Of a DNA stretch of 38,782 bases, positions 18,177 to 26,222 are shown piece after piece; within the stretch, counting starts at the first letter, position 1, and every line of letters starts with the position of its first letter. The DNA comes from an uncultured Clostridia bacterium (GTDB lineage Bacteria; Bacillota; Clostridia; TANB77; CAG-508): the NCBI GenBank assembly GCA_944388795.1, contig CALXKD010000015.1, positions 1-38,782 on the forward strand, given 5' to 3'. The notes beneath the pieces are model-generated. The model was not told where the DNA came from and made no database searches. It saw only the letters and a program-made list of their open reading frames with translations. The position numbers and the translations under genes were made by a program.

Positions 18177-18707
18177 TTATGCTTCTCTCTTTAAGAAAAA
18201 GTATTCTAAGTTGCCTGACATCATTTTTTCATTCTTGATGTCATAGATTCTCTTAATTATTCTCATAATTCCGTTGCTTGTACATACCAGAATTACAGAA
18301 TCATCTGGATAAGTTGCAAGAATTGTTTCAATCGCTTTTCTTACTCTTGCTTCTACATCTTGATGTCTTTCACCATGAGGTGGTACATAATCTCCTTGTT
18401 GAAAGGATTTTCGAAGTTTCTGATTAACATCCTCTTTCTTCAATCCTTCCCAATCTCCAAGACTGATTTCTGTAAAGCCATCCTCTTCAATGAATTCCCG
18501 GTTTAGGAAAATAGCTTGTAATGTGTGTTTTGTTCTTTTAAGAGGTGAACAATATATCGCATCAAAATGATATGTTTTAAAAGTTTCTTTCATTTTTTCT
18601 GCTTTTTTCCTTCCCTCTTCTGTAATATCTGTATCTATTCTTCCACAAAACCTTCCCTCTTTGTTAAACTTAGTTTCTGCATGTCTCAAAAAAATGATTT
18701 GTTTCAT
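18177..18707 (-). CDS. Histidine phosphatase family protein (second catalytic His not conserved)
   Basis: Phosphoglycerate-mutase-like histidine phosphatases use a His in the RHG motif as nucleophile. This 176-residue protein has FLRHAETKFN at residues 6-15, and the CSPLKRTKHT segment with conserved Arg. The motif that normally reads V-x-x-H-G-G-x-x-R appears as VCTSNGIMR, so the second catalytic His is replaced by Ser. It may be non-catalytic or use an altered mechanism. The start is the ATG at 18707, 7 bp after AAGGAG. It lies 22 bp downstream of a second histidine phosphatase in a three-gene minus-strand cassette of visibly higher GC than its surroundings. Confidence 0.8.
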   Translation of the reverse strand: MKQIIFLRHAETKFNKEGRFCGRIDTDITEEGRKKAEKMKETFKTYHFDAIYCSPLKRTKHTLQAIFLNREFIEEDGFTEISLGDWEGLKKEDVNQKLRKSFQQGDYVPPHGERHQDVEARVRKAIETILATYPDDSVILVCTSNGIMRIIKRIYDIKNEKMMSGNLEYFFLKREA

Positions 18708-18729
18708 ATGCACTCTCCTTATATGTTAT

Positions 18730-19263
18730 TTAAAACTGAAAACTTTTTACCTCACAGTTTTTAATACATAACGGTAAACATGCTCCACTTTCAGGTATTT
18801 CATTGAAATAACAATTAACAGCTATACTAACACCTCCATGAGTTACTAATAAAATATTCTTATCTTTATACTTCTTTTTTATCTCGTCTAAAAATAAAAA
18901 TATTCTATTAAAGAAAACTCTTATATTTTCAGCTTTTTCATAAGTTACATTTTTCTTGTAATTCCAAAACTCCTGAAAATCAAAATCATCTTTAGACATT
19001 CCTTCCATTTCTCCGAAATCTCTCTCAGAGATTCTTTCATCAAAGATAATAGAAATATTCTTCTCAGAATTAATGATTTCAGCCGTCTGTCTTGCTCTTT
19101 TTAATGGTGAACAAATAATGAAATCAATGTTTTCTTCTTTTAGCTTTTCCATTGTTTCTTTTGCCTGTTCTATTCCCTTAGCATTTAACTCAATATCTGC
19201 TTTTCCTTGTACTTTTCCATACAAGTTCCAGTCTGTTTCTCCATGTCTTGTTACATATAACAT
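18730..19263 (-). CDS. Histidine phosphatase family protein
   Basis: The 177-residue protein begins MLYVTRHGETDWNLYGKVQG, with the RHG nucleophile motif at residues 6-8. It has CSPLKRARQTAEII, the acidic ERDFGEMEG loop, and LLVTHGGVSIAV with the second catalytic His near residue 143. All catalytic elements of the phosphoglycerate-mutase/PhoE-like branch are present. The start at 19263 overlaps closely with the end of the upstream gene (its TGA ends one base before this ATG); GGAGAGG serves as ribosome-binding site. This tight coupling with the gene at 19265-20344 suggests joint function. Substrate unknown. Confidence 0.88.
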   Translation of the reverse strand: MLYVTRHGETDWNLYGKVQGKADIELNAKGIEQAKETMEKLKEENIDFIICSPLKRARQTAEIINSEKNISIIFDERISERDFGEMEGMSKDDFDFQEFWNYKKNVTYEKAENIRVFFNRIFLFLDEIKKKYKDKNILLVTHGGVSIAVNCYFNEIPESGACLPLCIKNCEVKSFQF

Positions 19264-19264
19264 A

Positions 19265-20344
19265 TCAATTACCTCTCCATACTTGAAATCCATTCGCAGA
19301 AAATGAACAAATCTGTTTTAATTCTGCACAAATCTCTAATTCGTTAATCTGTACTATTTTTCTGATATGCTTTCTTAAACTTTCATCAGTTTCAGAAAAG
19401 CTATGCCGATTAATAGCATCCTCTCCAATGGTAATACTTCCAGAATAAAATTTCTTTTCTCCTATTTGTATGCCATTTCTATGATATGTGAAATCACTTT
19501 CTTCTGGTAGTTCTAATCCGAAACCATGTGGCATATAGTTGTTCTTAGCATTTTCTATTTTCTTCACTATATACACATTTTTTCCTGGACTTGTGAGCAA
19601 TGTTGCAAGTCCCTCGGTCTTTTGAACACCAATCAATACTTCATGTATACTTGGCATTCCATAATGCGATACACTTAAGATTTCTCTTCCCATATTTCCT
19701 GATAAAACTCTCTGACAGAAATTATGGTTTCGCTCTCTGTTATAAGACTCCAACAATTTAGCCCATTCATATAGCTTCTCTGCTTTATCTCCTTTAATAT
19801 ATCTTATATATCGATAATGATTAAGTCTTTCAGTGCAAATATCTTGATAGTACCAGTTCCCTATAACTGGATATAACTCTTCCTTGTATTCGCATGCTGA
19901 AGCATGGACAAGCATATAGTAACCTTCCTGCATTCCCATGTTATTTTCCGAATAACATAAAGAAATAAAATGGTTACCATTGGTAAAATTCCAGTCATAC
20001 CTTGATGGGGCTTTTAAAGCTTTCTCACATCTCTCTTTAAATTCTGTTATATTCATATCAGAATTTATTTTATACAAAGCTGTACCACATACATTGATTG
20101 TAGTATCTACAGGAATGAATGGAGTATCTGGTTGTTCCCAGACATATGCAGCTCCTGTAAAGAAACCACCTCTCATTCTTGTAACATTATGTGCCATCCC
20201 TAAATCAGACATTGCATAAATATCACAAGTTTTCTGTGTTGATGAAAGTTTTGTCGCAACCTTTGAAATCAACTTTTCTGTTATTTCTAATTCCCGAAGC
20301 ACTTTCTTCTGTGTTCTATCATTTAATGTCAGATTATAAATCAT
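19265..20344 (-). CDS. Unrecognised 359-aa protein with RtcB-like motif order
   Basis: I do not firmly recognise this protein. It shows, in order, FIPVDTTINVCG (Asp80, Cys86), NGNHFISLC (122-130, with Asn124 and His125), LVHASACEY (His147), RNHNFCQRV and SVSHYGMPSIHEV. The Asp/Cys, GNHF, VHxxS and later His order resembles metal-binding positions of RtcB RNA ligases, but spacing and sequence are divergent and the GMP-accepting His is not clearly identifiable. It leads a cassette with two histidine phosphatases, with the second gene starting one base after its stop. GC content and codon choice look higher than the flanks, consistent with horizontal transfer. RtcB relationship is a hypothesis only. 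Confidence 0.55.
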   Translation of the reverse strand: MIYNLTLNDRTQKKVLRELEITEKLISKVATKLSSTQKTCDIYAMSDLGMAHNVTRMRGGFFTGAAYVWEQPDTPFIPVDTTINVCGTALYKINSDMNITEFKERCEKALKAPSRYDWNFTNGNHFISLCYSENNMGMQEGYYMLVHASACEYKEELYPVIGNWYYQDICTERLNHYRYIRYIKGDKAEKLYEWAKLLESYNRERNHNFCQRVLSGNMGREILSVSHYGMPSIHEVLIGVQKTEGLATLLTSPGKNVYIVKKIENAKNNYMPHGFGLELPEESDFTYHRNGIQIGEKKFYSGSITIGEDAINRHSFSETDESLRKHIRKIVQINELEICAELKQICSFSANGFQVWRGN

Positions 20345-20504
20345 ATTGTCTCCTCCTTTTATTTTACATTAAATGTTTTTTGTTACAAATTCTTTACTAA
20401 AGAATTCAAGTTTAGCATTTTTAAGCGTTTAGTTTCTTGCTCAATATATGCCTATTTTATTTTATGTTAATCTCAATCACTAAACTTTTCAAAATACAGT
20501 TTTT

Positions 20505-20533
20505 TAAAATTGATAAAAAAATTATCAATTTTC
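20505..20533. promoter_or_regulatory. Palindrome between divergent genes
   Basis: AAAATTGATAA and TTATCAATTTT arms around about 5 bases, upstream of the STAND gene promoter and between divergent transcription units. It could be an operator or a terminator-like hairpin. Confidence 0.4.
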
Positions 20534-20564
20534 ATTTTCTTTATGGAGATATTCCCTTCTATCC

Positions 20565-20594
20565 TTGTACTTTTATGTAACATAATGGTATAAT
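20565..20594 (+). promoter_or_regulatory. Promoter of the STAND NTPase gene
   Basis: TTGTAC, 18-bp spacer, consensus TATAAT, 32 bp before the chosen ATG. Confidence 0.6.
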
Positions 20595-20626
20595 AAAGAT
20601 AGATTTTGTTATTGATGGAGGAACAT

Positions 20627-22918
20627 ATGGAACAAGATATCTTAAAAACAAATAGAGCAAAATTATTATCTGATTTTATTAATGAAATGAAATTATCTAT
20701 TAAAAAGCATAATATAAAAGGCGAATTGCCCAGTAAAACATATATCTATACGAGAATTGCAGATTATACACATTATGCAGAAGTGAGTATCCGAAAATTC
20801 TTAACTGGTAGTATTCCAAAAGACATTCCTAGTTTTTTGCAAGGAATTCTAGAATATGCAAAATTAGTACAAGTGGATGATTCTAAGATTGATACATTTG
20901 CTAAAAATTATTTATCTGCTACAAATACAGTTATTTTTCAGGATACAACTATCCAAACAAAAAATAACCTAATTCCTCAAGACTTAAGCAAAATTATTCG
21001 TTCTCAAAAACTAACTTCGTTTTTAGATGATTTTATCAATCATCCTATTAATATTGCTTATATTTATGGATATAAATTAGGTGGAAAATCAAAATCTGTT
21101 ATGGCATATATGTATGATTTGAGTTTAAAAAATAAATTTGAAAATATGATTTGGATCAATCTAAAAAAGGAAAATCAATTATCTACTATTTTAGATACCA
21201 TTTTGCTTTTTAACTTAGAAAATAAAGCAGAAATCAAACCTGAAGAAAAACAGGATGCTTGTCTTGAATTTATAAAAAACAGTAAATCTATCCTTATATT
21301 CGATTTTGATGATGATATTATCCAAGATGAAACTATTACATTTGTAAAAAACTTTTCTAAGTTTTCAAAAATAGTAATGATTACTTCTATTCCTTATCAT
21401 CAATATGAAAATGCTTTAGATACCTATTGTTCTAGTTTTTGTATTAATGACTTCATTTCTAAGGAAGAGCTAAAAGCTATGCTTCATACAACAGAAAATT
21501 TTAGAAAAATTATGGATATGCAGCCCTCATTAGTTGATACATTATATTCCATTACTGGTGGTATTCCGTTTGCCTCTATCTATTTAATGAAAAAGATTGT
21601 CAATGCCAATAAATTAGGTGTTTCTTTAGAAAATGCGATTTCTAAATATACAAAAACAAATGAAGATTATAAAATCATGTCAGAAAAAATCATTCATGAT
21701 ATATGGAAAGAATTAAGTCCAATTGCTAAAAAAATCGTCATCATCTGTGCAAATTTTAAATATACCATCTCGATTGAACTTGTTTCCTACATATTACATT
21801 TAGATATATTATCAAATGAGTGGCAAGAAGCAATTACAGAATGTTATACAAATGATTTATTAATCCCGATTATTCAAAATAATCCTAGATTAGATATGCA
21901 CAATTTAATTAAAACACTTGTCTTAGTAAATGCTTCTGATGAAGATTTTGATAAAGAAACATTTTTAAACCAATTAGCAAAGTTTTATATAGATAAATCT
22001 GCCTATGTGGGTGAATGTTATAATGATATTTCTAAATTAAAGCTATTTGATGAATTAGATGAATGGAATATCACAAAACAAGTTTTAAATATGTTAGAAA
22101 AAAACAAATTATATAAAGAATATGTTACGATTATTAGAAATCTAAAATACTATATTTATGTTAGAGGTATGTGGGATAAAGGTGAAGATTCCCCTCATTT
22201 AAAAAGAGCCAAAATGGCAAATATGATTCAAGATAAAAATGAAGAATTAGAAGCTTTGTGCGATTATATTAATATCATGTCTAAATCTCAAAACCAAGAA
22301 GAAGCAAAGAAATATTTAGATATTGCTTCAAAAATTGTTGATAATGGAAAAGATTCTTTAGAAAAACGTATTGTTTGCTTATTCTATCATGTAAAGGCTT
22401 TGTATACTTGTAACTGTTTGAAAAATTACAAAGAAAGTTATGACATATGGATGAATATTAAAGAAAACTATTTTCCTTATATTAATGAATACAGAAAATT
22501 GGTAACAGATTTATGGATTACGAGGTGTTATTTAAAAATTGAAAATGCTTTTGATTTAAAATATAACATGTTAATTGAACGTCTAGAAGAAGCTAAACTT
22601 GCCAATTTCACTCGTGGTCAAGCAGATTATCGCCTTTTATTAATTTCTTTACTATTAGAAAATTATGCAACTAATAAAGACACGAATCTTTTGAAAAAAG
22701 CAAATACACAATTAAAAGCTTGCGAAAAATTTCTAAAAGACAATGATTTAGATGATATTCGAAATGAAGCTTTATATTATCGATTACAAACCATATATTC
22801 TGTTTATACAAATGATTTTGAAAAAGCTGAAGAGTTTTGTCAAAAAGCTATTAAAGACTATGAAATGATGAATTGTAAAAAAGATATTGAAAGTTTACTA
22901 AAACTATTAAAAGGATAG
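20627..22918 (+). CDS. STAND-type NTPase with helical-repeat C-terminus
   Basis: STAND NTPases are ATP-driven switch proteins used in signalling, transcription control and phage defence. The 763-residue protein starts at MEQDILKTNRAK (20627), 5 bp after GGAGG. An N-terminal region of about 85 residues contains a helix-turn-helix-like segment (TRIADYTHYAEVSIRKFL). The NTPase has Walker A GYKLGGKS (residues 148-155) and Walker B ILIFDFDDD (about 222-230), then a winged-helix-like part and helical TPR-like repeats from about residue 480 to the end. No nuclease, protease or TIR effector domain is visible. It could be a transcription regulator, or a divergent defence STAND protein. It stands beside the transferred-looking cassette at 18177-20344, transcribed divergently. 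Confidence 0.75.
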   Translation: MEQDILKTNRAKLLSDFINEMKLSIKKHNIKGELPSKTYIYTRIADYTHYAEVSIRKFLTGSIPKDIPSFLQGILEYAKLVQVDDSKIDTFAKNYLSATNTVIFQDTTIQTKNNLIPQDLSKIIRSQKLTSFLDDFINHPINIAYIYGYKLGGKSKSVMAYMYDLSLKNKFENMIWINLKKENQLSTILDTILLFNLENKAEIKPEEKQDACLEFIKNSKSILIFDFDDDIIQDETITFVKNFSKFSKIVMITSIPYHQYENALDTYCSSFCINDFISKEELKAMLHTTENFRKIMDMQPSLVDTLYSITGGIPFASIYLMKKIVNANKLGVSLENAISKYTKTNEDYKIMSEKIIHDIWKELSPIAKKIVIICANFKYTISIELVSYILHLDILSNEWQEAITECYTNDLLIPIIQNNPRLDMHNLIKTLVLVNASDEDFDKETFLNQLAKFYIDKSAYVGECYNDISKLKLFDELDEWNITKQVLNMLEKNKLYKEYVTIIRNLKYYIYVRGMWDKGEDSPHLKRAKMANMIQDKNEELEALCDYINIMSKSQNQEEAKKYLDIASKIVDNGKDSLEKRIVCLFYHVKALYTCNCLKNYKESYDIWMNIKENYFPYINEYRKLVTDLWITRCYLKIENAFDLKYNMLIERLEEAKLANFTRGQADYRLLLISLLLENYATNKDTNLLKKANTQLKACEKFLKDNDLDDIRNEALYYRLQTIYSVYTNDFEKAEEFCQKAIKDYEMMNCKKDIESLLKLLKG

Positions 22919-22945
22919 AATTTATACTATCCTTTTAAATTTTTT
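22907..22945. terminator. Bidirectional terminator between STAND gene and rlmN
   Basis: Hairpin AAAAGGATAG/CTATCCTTTT with T-rich flanks on both strands, overlapping the stop of the plus-strand gene and near the rlmN stop. Confidence 0.75.
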
Positions 22946-23952
22946 CTTCTTAATTGTCCACAAGCTGCATCAATATCTGACCCCAATTCTCTTCTAATGG
23001 TTGCCACAACTCCATGTTCATTTAAATAATCTCTAAATTTCATGATATTTTCATTTGAGCTTTTGGTATATGCTCCATTTTCAATTTTATTAATGGGAAT
23101 TAAATTGACATGGCAAAGCATTCCTTTTAACAATTTCACTAATCGTTTGGCATCCTCCAGATTGTCATTATTTTCTTTTGCTAATGCATACTCAAATGAG
23201 ATTCTTCTATGTGTTTTTTCGATATAGTCCTTACAAGCTTGTAGTAATTCTTCTATATGGTATGTATTGTTTACAGGCATCATCTTACTTCTTTGCTCAT
23301 CTGTTGTTGCATGTAAAGAAATAGATAGTGTACATTGTATATTTTCTTCTGCCAATTGATATATTTTTGGTACCAAACCACTAGTAGATATACTAATATG
23401 TCTTGCCCCTATATTTAATCCTTTGGAATGATTGATAATTCGAATGGCTTTTACCACATTATCATAATTATCTAATGGCTCTCCAATTCCCATAAAGACA
23501 ATATTCGAAATTCTAACATTGGCATCTCTTTCTACAGCCATAATTTGTTCAATAATCTCTCCACTACTTAAATTCCTTGCAAATGGAATTCCTGTTGACG
23601 CACAAAATTTGCATCCCATTTTACAGCCAATTTGAGAAGATACACAGATACTAAATCCATGATGATATTCCATTAATACTGTTTCAATGGCATTTCCATC
23701 TAATACATCAAATAAATATTTTCTTGTTCCATCTGATGCTACTTGTTTTTTTAATATTTTAAATTCTTTTATCTCATATATTTGTTTTAATTTTTCTCTT
23801 AATTCTAATGATAAATTGGTCATTTCATCAAAATCAGAAACTCTTGCTTCATACATCCATTTGTAAATTTGTTCTGCTCGAAATGGTTTTTCTCCAATTT
23901 CTTTCATTTCTTCTTTTAATTCTTCTAATGTATAGTCCTTAATATTTTTCAT
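22927..23952 (-). CDS. rlmN: 23S rRNA (adenine-C2) methyltransferase RlmN
   Basis: RlmN is a radical SAM enzyme that methylates A2503 of 23S rRNA and A37 of some tRNAs. The radical SAM cluster motif is CKMGCKFC with Cys110, Cys114 and Cys117. The methyl-carrying Cys near the C-terminus lies in AACGQL. Other signatures are VFMGIGEPLDNYDNV and SISTSGLVPKI. Its 341 residues fit the family. GAGGAAGG precedes the ATG at 23952. It is a single-gene unit here. Confidence 0.95.
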   Translation of the reverse strand: MKNIKDYTLEELKEEMKEIGEKPFRAEQIYKWMYEARVSDFDEMTNLSLELREKLKQIYEIKEFKILKKQVASDGTRKYLFDVLDGNAIETVLMEYHHGFSICVSSQIGCKMGCKFCASTGIPFARNLSSGEIIEQIMAVERDANVRISNIVFMGIGEPLDNYDNVVKAIRIINHSKGLNIGARHISISTSGLVPKIYQLAEENIQCTLSISLHATTDEQRSKMMPVNNTYHIEELLQACKDYIEKTHRRISFEYALAKENNDNLEDAKRLVKLLKGMLCHVNLIPINKIENGAYTKSSNENIMKFRDYLNEHGVVATIRRELGSDIDAACGQLRRKNLKG

Positions 23953-24051
23953 ATTCCTTCCTCACTTATATTTTTATACCAATGATATTGGTTAATCATT
24001 ACCGTATTCTATTATATCATCTTTTCTTAGATTTTTCATTATTACAAAGAA

Positions 24052-24092
24052 AAAAAGATGTATTTGCTCATTTTTAGCAAATCATCTTTTTT
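24052..24092 (-). terminator. Terminator of the bile salt hydrolase-like gene
   Basis: Minus-strand hairpin AAGATGATTTGCT/AGCAAATACATCTT followed by a T run. Confidence 0.75.
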
Positions 24093-24105
24093 ATCTCTAA
24101 CTTCT

Positions 24106-25095
24106 TTAATTACCATTTTTGTTATTTAAATATTGTATATGTTGTCTTTTTGGTAATTCATATATCTCCAATTTATCTGCTTTTTTATTTTCTTCATTTA
24201 ATGAAACTGCATGTATTTGGTTGTTATAGTAGGTTTTAAAATAATATATGCCCTTACTTGCATTTATACAAGAAGAATACGTTGTCATATCATAAAGATT
24301 TTCTTTAGTGATAACACTTCCCTTTATCATTGAAACAGAATCTAAGATATGAAAAAATTGAGAAATAGAACTTTCGTCATCTTCATCTGTGATAGAGTTG
24401 AATTTATAAAATACTGCTCTGACAAATCTAGAAGTTGGTGTAACATCTCCTGGCAAGCCCATCATTCCCATCCCTTGTCCATATGGTTTCAAGGAAAGTT
24501 CTTCAGAAAACGTATTGGTTGGAAATTTAGCTGATATATTCATATAATTATTGATATTCGTTTGATGATAATCAAATGGTGGATTATTGGTTAAAACACC
24601 ATAGGGATTTTCATATATTTGTAATCCATTTTTCGTTTGTTCTAATACAATACATTCTTTTTCATCACTAATCATCCAATGTAAATCCACAACTGGCATA
24701 TTTTTATGGAATGTTTGATTTGTTATATTTATCTTTTCTAATACTTCTCTCAGTTCTGCTATACTCGAAAAATTTCCTAAACACCATGGAATCAATTCAA
24801 ATGAAGCTATATTGATAGCCCTTTCTTTTTCCTCAAAATAAACAGCATTTCCAGGGAAATATAATCCTGCCATACATAGTCCTTTTTCATTTCCTGCATC
24901 TGCATATAAGGGGTAATCTTCTATAACTGTTCCCATTCCTATTATGGCATATTTTGTTTTCATATTTACATGATTTCTGAAAGCAAATTCATAATTTCTA
25001 GGTGTCACTATCACCTTTTCTCCAAAAGTAGCTTCTAAATCTAAATTTCTTCCGAAGTACCAATCTTTTGTTTTGAATGTCATACAAGTACACAT
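24106..25095 (-). CDS. Choloylglycine hydrolase family protein (bile salt hydrolase/linear amide hydrolase)
   Basis: These Ntn hydrolases cleave the amide bond of conjugated bile salts or penicillin V. The N-terminal nucleophile is Cys2 (MCTCMTFKTKD), exposed by Met removal. Other active-site signatures are GRNLDLE (Arg and Asp), NEKGLCMAGL, LTNNPPFDYH with the oxyanion Asn, and GDVTPTSRFVRA with the conserved Arg. The 329 residues are right for a bile salt hydrolase, and the FDYHQTNINNYMNIS segment is close to bile-salt rather than penicillin V enzymes. No signal peptide, so cytoplasmic. AAGGTGAG precedes the start. A small gene (25117-25308) lies 21 bp upstream, probably co-transcribed. This fits a gut lifestyle. 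Confidence 0.85.
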   Translation of the reverse strand: MCTCMTFKTKDWYFGRNLDLEATFGEKVIVTPRNYEFAFRNHVNMKTKYAIIGMGTVIEDYPLYADAGNEKGLCMAGLYFPGNAVYFEEKERAINIASFELIPWCLGNFSSIAELREVLEKINITNQTFHKNMPVVDLHWMISDEKECIVLEQTKNGLQIYENPYGVLTNNPPFDYHQTNINNYMNISAKFPTNTFSEELSLKPYGQGMGMMGLPGDVTPTSRFVRAVFYKFNSITDEDDESSISQFFHILDSVSMIKGSVITKENLYDMTTYSSCINASKGIYYFKTYYNNQIHAVSLNEENKKADKLEIYELPKRQHIQYLNNKNGN

Positions 25096-25116
25096 ATTCT
25101 CACCTTTTTACTTATT

Positions 25117-25308
25117 TTAAAGATCCTTGATTTCTTTTGGAATAATAATGTTTTTTGGTCTATTTACCTTTATTAATTGTTGGTAATTCTCAAATATTTT
25201 ATAATCCTTTCCATAAAAAAACATCAACAGACCTCTTCTTATTTTATCAAATCTTGTCTGTTTTATTACAATTAATCCTGTCTCCATTTTTTTATGTGAC
25301 ATAAACAT
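25117..25308 (-). CDS. Small basic hypothetical protein (63 aa)
   Basis: Unrecognised 63-residue basic protein starting MFMSHKKMETG, chosen because AAAGG lies 6 bp upstream; a longer reading would use the arm of palindromic copy B as coding sequence. It has a lone hydrophobic patch (RRGLLMFFYG) and ends PKNIIIPKEIKDL. It precedes the bile salt hydrolase-like gene by 21 bp on the same strand and is likely co-transcribed with it. No function can be assigned. Confidence 0.5.
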   Translation of the reverse strand: MFMSHKKMETGLIVIKQTRFDKIRRGLLMFFYGKDYKIFENYQQLIKVNRPKNIIIPKEIKDL

Positions 25309-25318
25309 CACCAACCTT

Positions 25319-25468
25319 TGTCCAGTTAGGGACGTTTCTTTTTGAGACATTTTTATGTAAAGTTTTAATTCTTTATTCTAAGAAATGAAAGATTTCAATT
25401 AAATTATTTTATAACAAGGACAGACTTTACATAAAAATGTCTCAAAAAGAAACGTCCCCTATTGGACA
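25319..25468. mobile_element. MITE/REP-like palindrome, copy B
   Basis: Arms of 45 bp (25319-25363 and 25424-25468) with three mismatches flank a 60-bp loop unrelated to that of copy A. Compared with copy A, both arms carry the same substitutions (TTTTTGAGACA instead of TGTTTGGGACA), so the pairing is preserved. Confidence 0.75.
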
Positions 25469-25534
25469 ACATTATATCATTATCATCATTTATACACAAG
25501 AAAAAAATTTTTTCAATTTTTTTGAAATTTACTA

Positions 25535-25563
25535 TTACATCATTTTTCCAAATATGGTATAAT
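25535..25563 (+). promoter_or_regulatory. Promoter of the DUF2798 gene
   Basis: TTACAT, 17-bp spacer, consensus TATAAT on the plus strand. Confidence 0.6.
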
Positions 25564-25569
25564 ATATAA

Positions 25570-25627
25570 GTATGTAAACGCGTAGCTTTAGTGGCGTAAA
25601 TCCAGTTTAGTTACACGTTATTTTTTT
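25570..25627 (+). promoter_or_regulatory. Structured leader with T7 tract before the DUF2798 gene
   Basis: Between promoter and gene, AACGCGTA can pair with TACACGTT (one mismatch), and the pairing is followed directly by T7. This looks like an attenuator; I cannot match it to a known riboswitch class. Confidence 0.35.
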
Positions 25628-25647
25628 GTGAGAAGGGTGGAATTTTT

Positions 25648-26148
25648 ATGCCAACAAATAAAAAAGAGGGACTTATTTTCGGAATTAGTATGTGTTTCAT
25701 TATGGTATTTTTTATGGGACTTTTAAATATTTCTATTCACTTAGGTGGGTTTAATTTAAATTCTATAAAAACTGCTATTATTGCTTTTCCTGTAACGTTT
25801 ATCATTGCTTTTATTTTAGAAAATGTAGTTATTGGAAAAATCAATCATATGTTATTAGAAAAATTTGTTGATAAATCTGATAGTATGAATGCATACATTC
25901 TTTTTAATTGTTTCTTTATTGTTACCTTAATGTCTTTAGTCATGACAATTATTGGTGGATTTTTAGGTGGAGATAATGCTCAAACAATCTTTAGTGAATT
26001 CTTTATTAGATGGCCTAGAAACTTCTGTGCAGCATTTTTCTTAAATATTTTAATCGCAGGTCCTATCAGTAGAGCAATTTTAAGAGCAATTCAATCTAAA
26101 AGTGAGACAGTAGATAATTCTGTTTTAGCTAATCAAAATCATGATTAG
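25648..26148 (+). CDS. DUF2798 family membrane protein
   Basis: The 166-residue protein has four membrane helices (about residues 9-30, 39-60, 82-104 and 118-140). It carries the repeated layout of DUF2798 proteins, with the IIAFPVTFIIAFILE and WPRNFCAAFFLNILIAGPISRAIL segments and an internal FN/N-rich helix pair. The biochemical role of the family is unknown. A ribosome-binding site GAAGGGTGG lies 7 bp before the ATG, and the promoter at 25535-25563 with a structured leader precedes it. It is monocistronic, with a bidirectional terminator after it. Confidence 0.75.
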   Translation: MPTNKKEGLIFGISMCFIMVFFMGLLNISIHLGGFNLNSIKTAIIAFPVTFIIAFILENVVIGKINHMLLEKFVDKSDSMNAYILFNCFFIVTLMSLVMTIIGGFLGGDNAQTIFSEFFIRWPRNFCAAFFLNILIAGPISRAILRAIQSKSETVDNSVLANQNHD

Positions 26149-26163
26149 TCCTTCTATATTTCA

Positions 26164-26207
26164 AAAAAATACACTATATGTTTTACAAATCATATAGTGT
26201 ATTTTTT
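26164..26207. terminator. Bidirectional terminator
   Basis: Hairpin AATACACTATATG/CATATAGTGTATT with A and T runs on both sides, serving the convergent DUF2798 and flavodiiron genes. Confidence 0.85.
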
Positions 26208-26222
26208 ATATTCTTCTATCTA

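Noticed and set aside
20505-20533. Palindrome before the STAND gene as another inverton site
   Set aside because: No AGT-N5-ACT core and no second copy in the neighbourhood; the promoter lies outside and already faces the gene.
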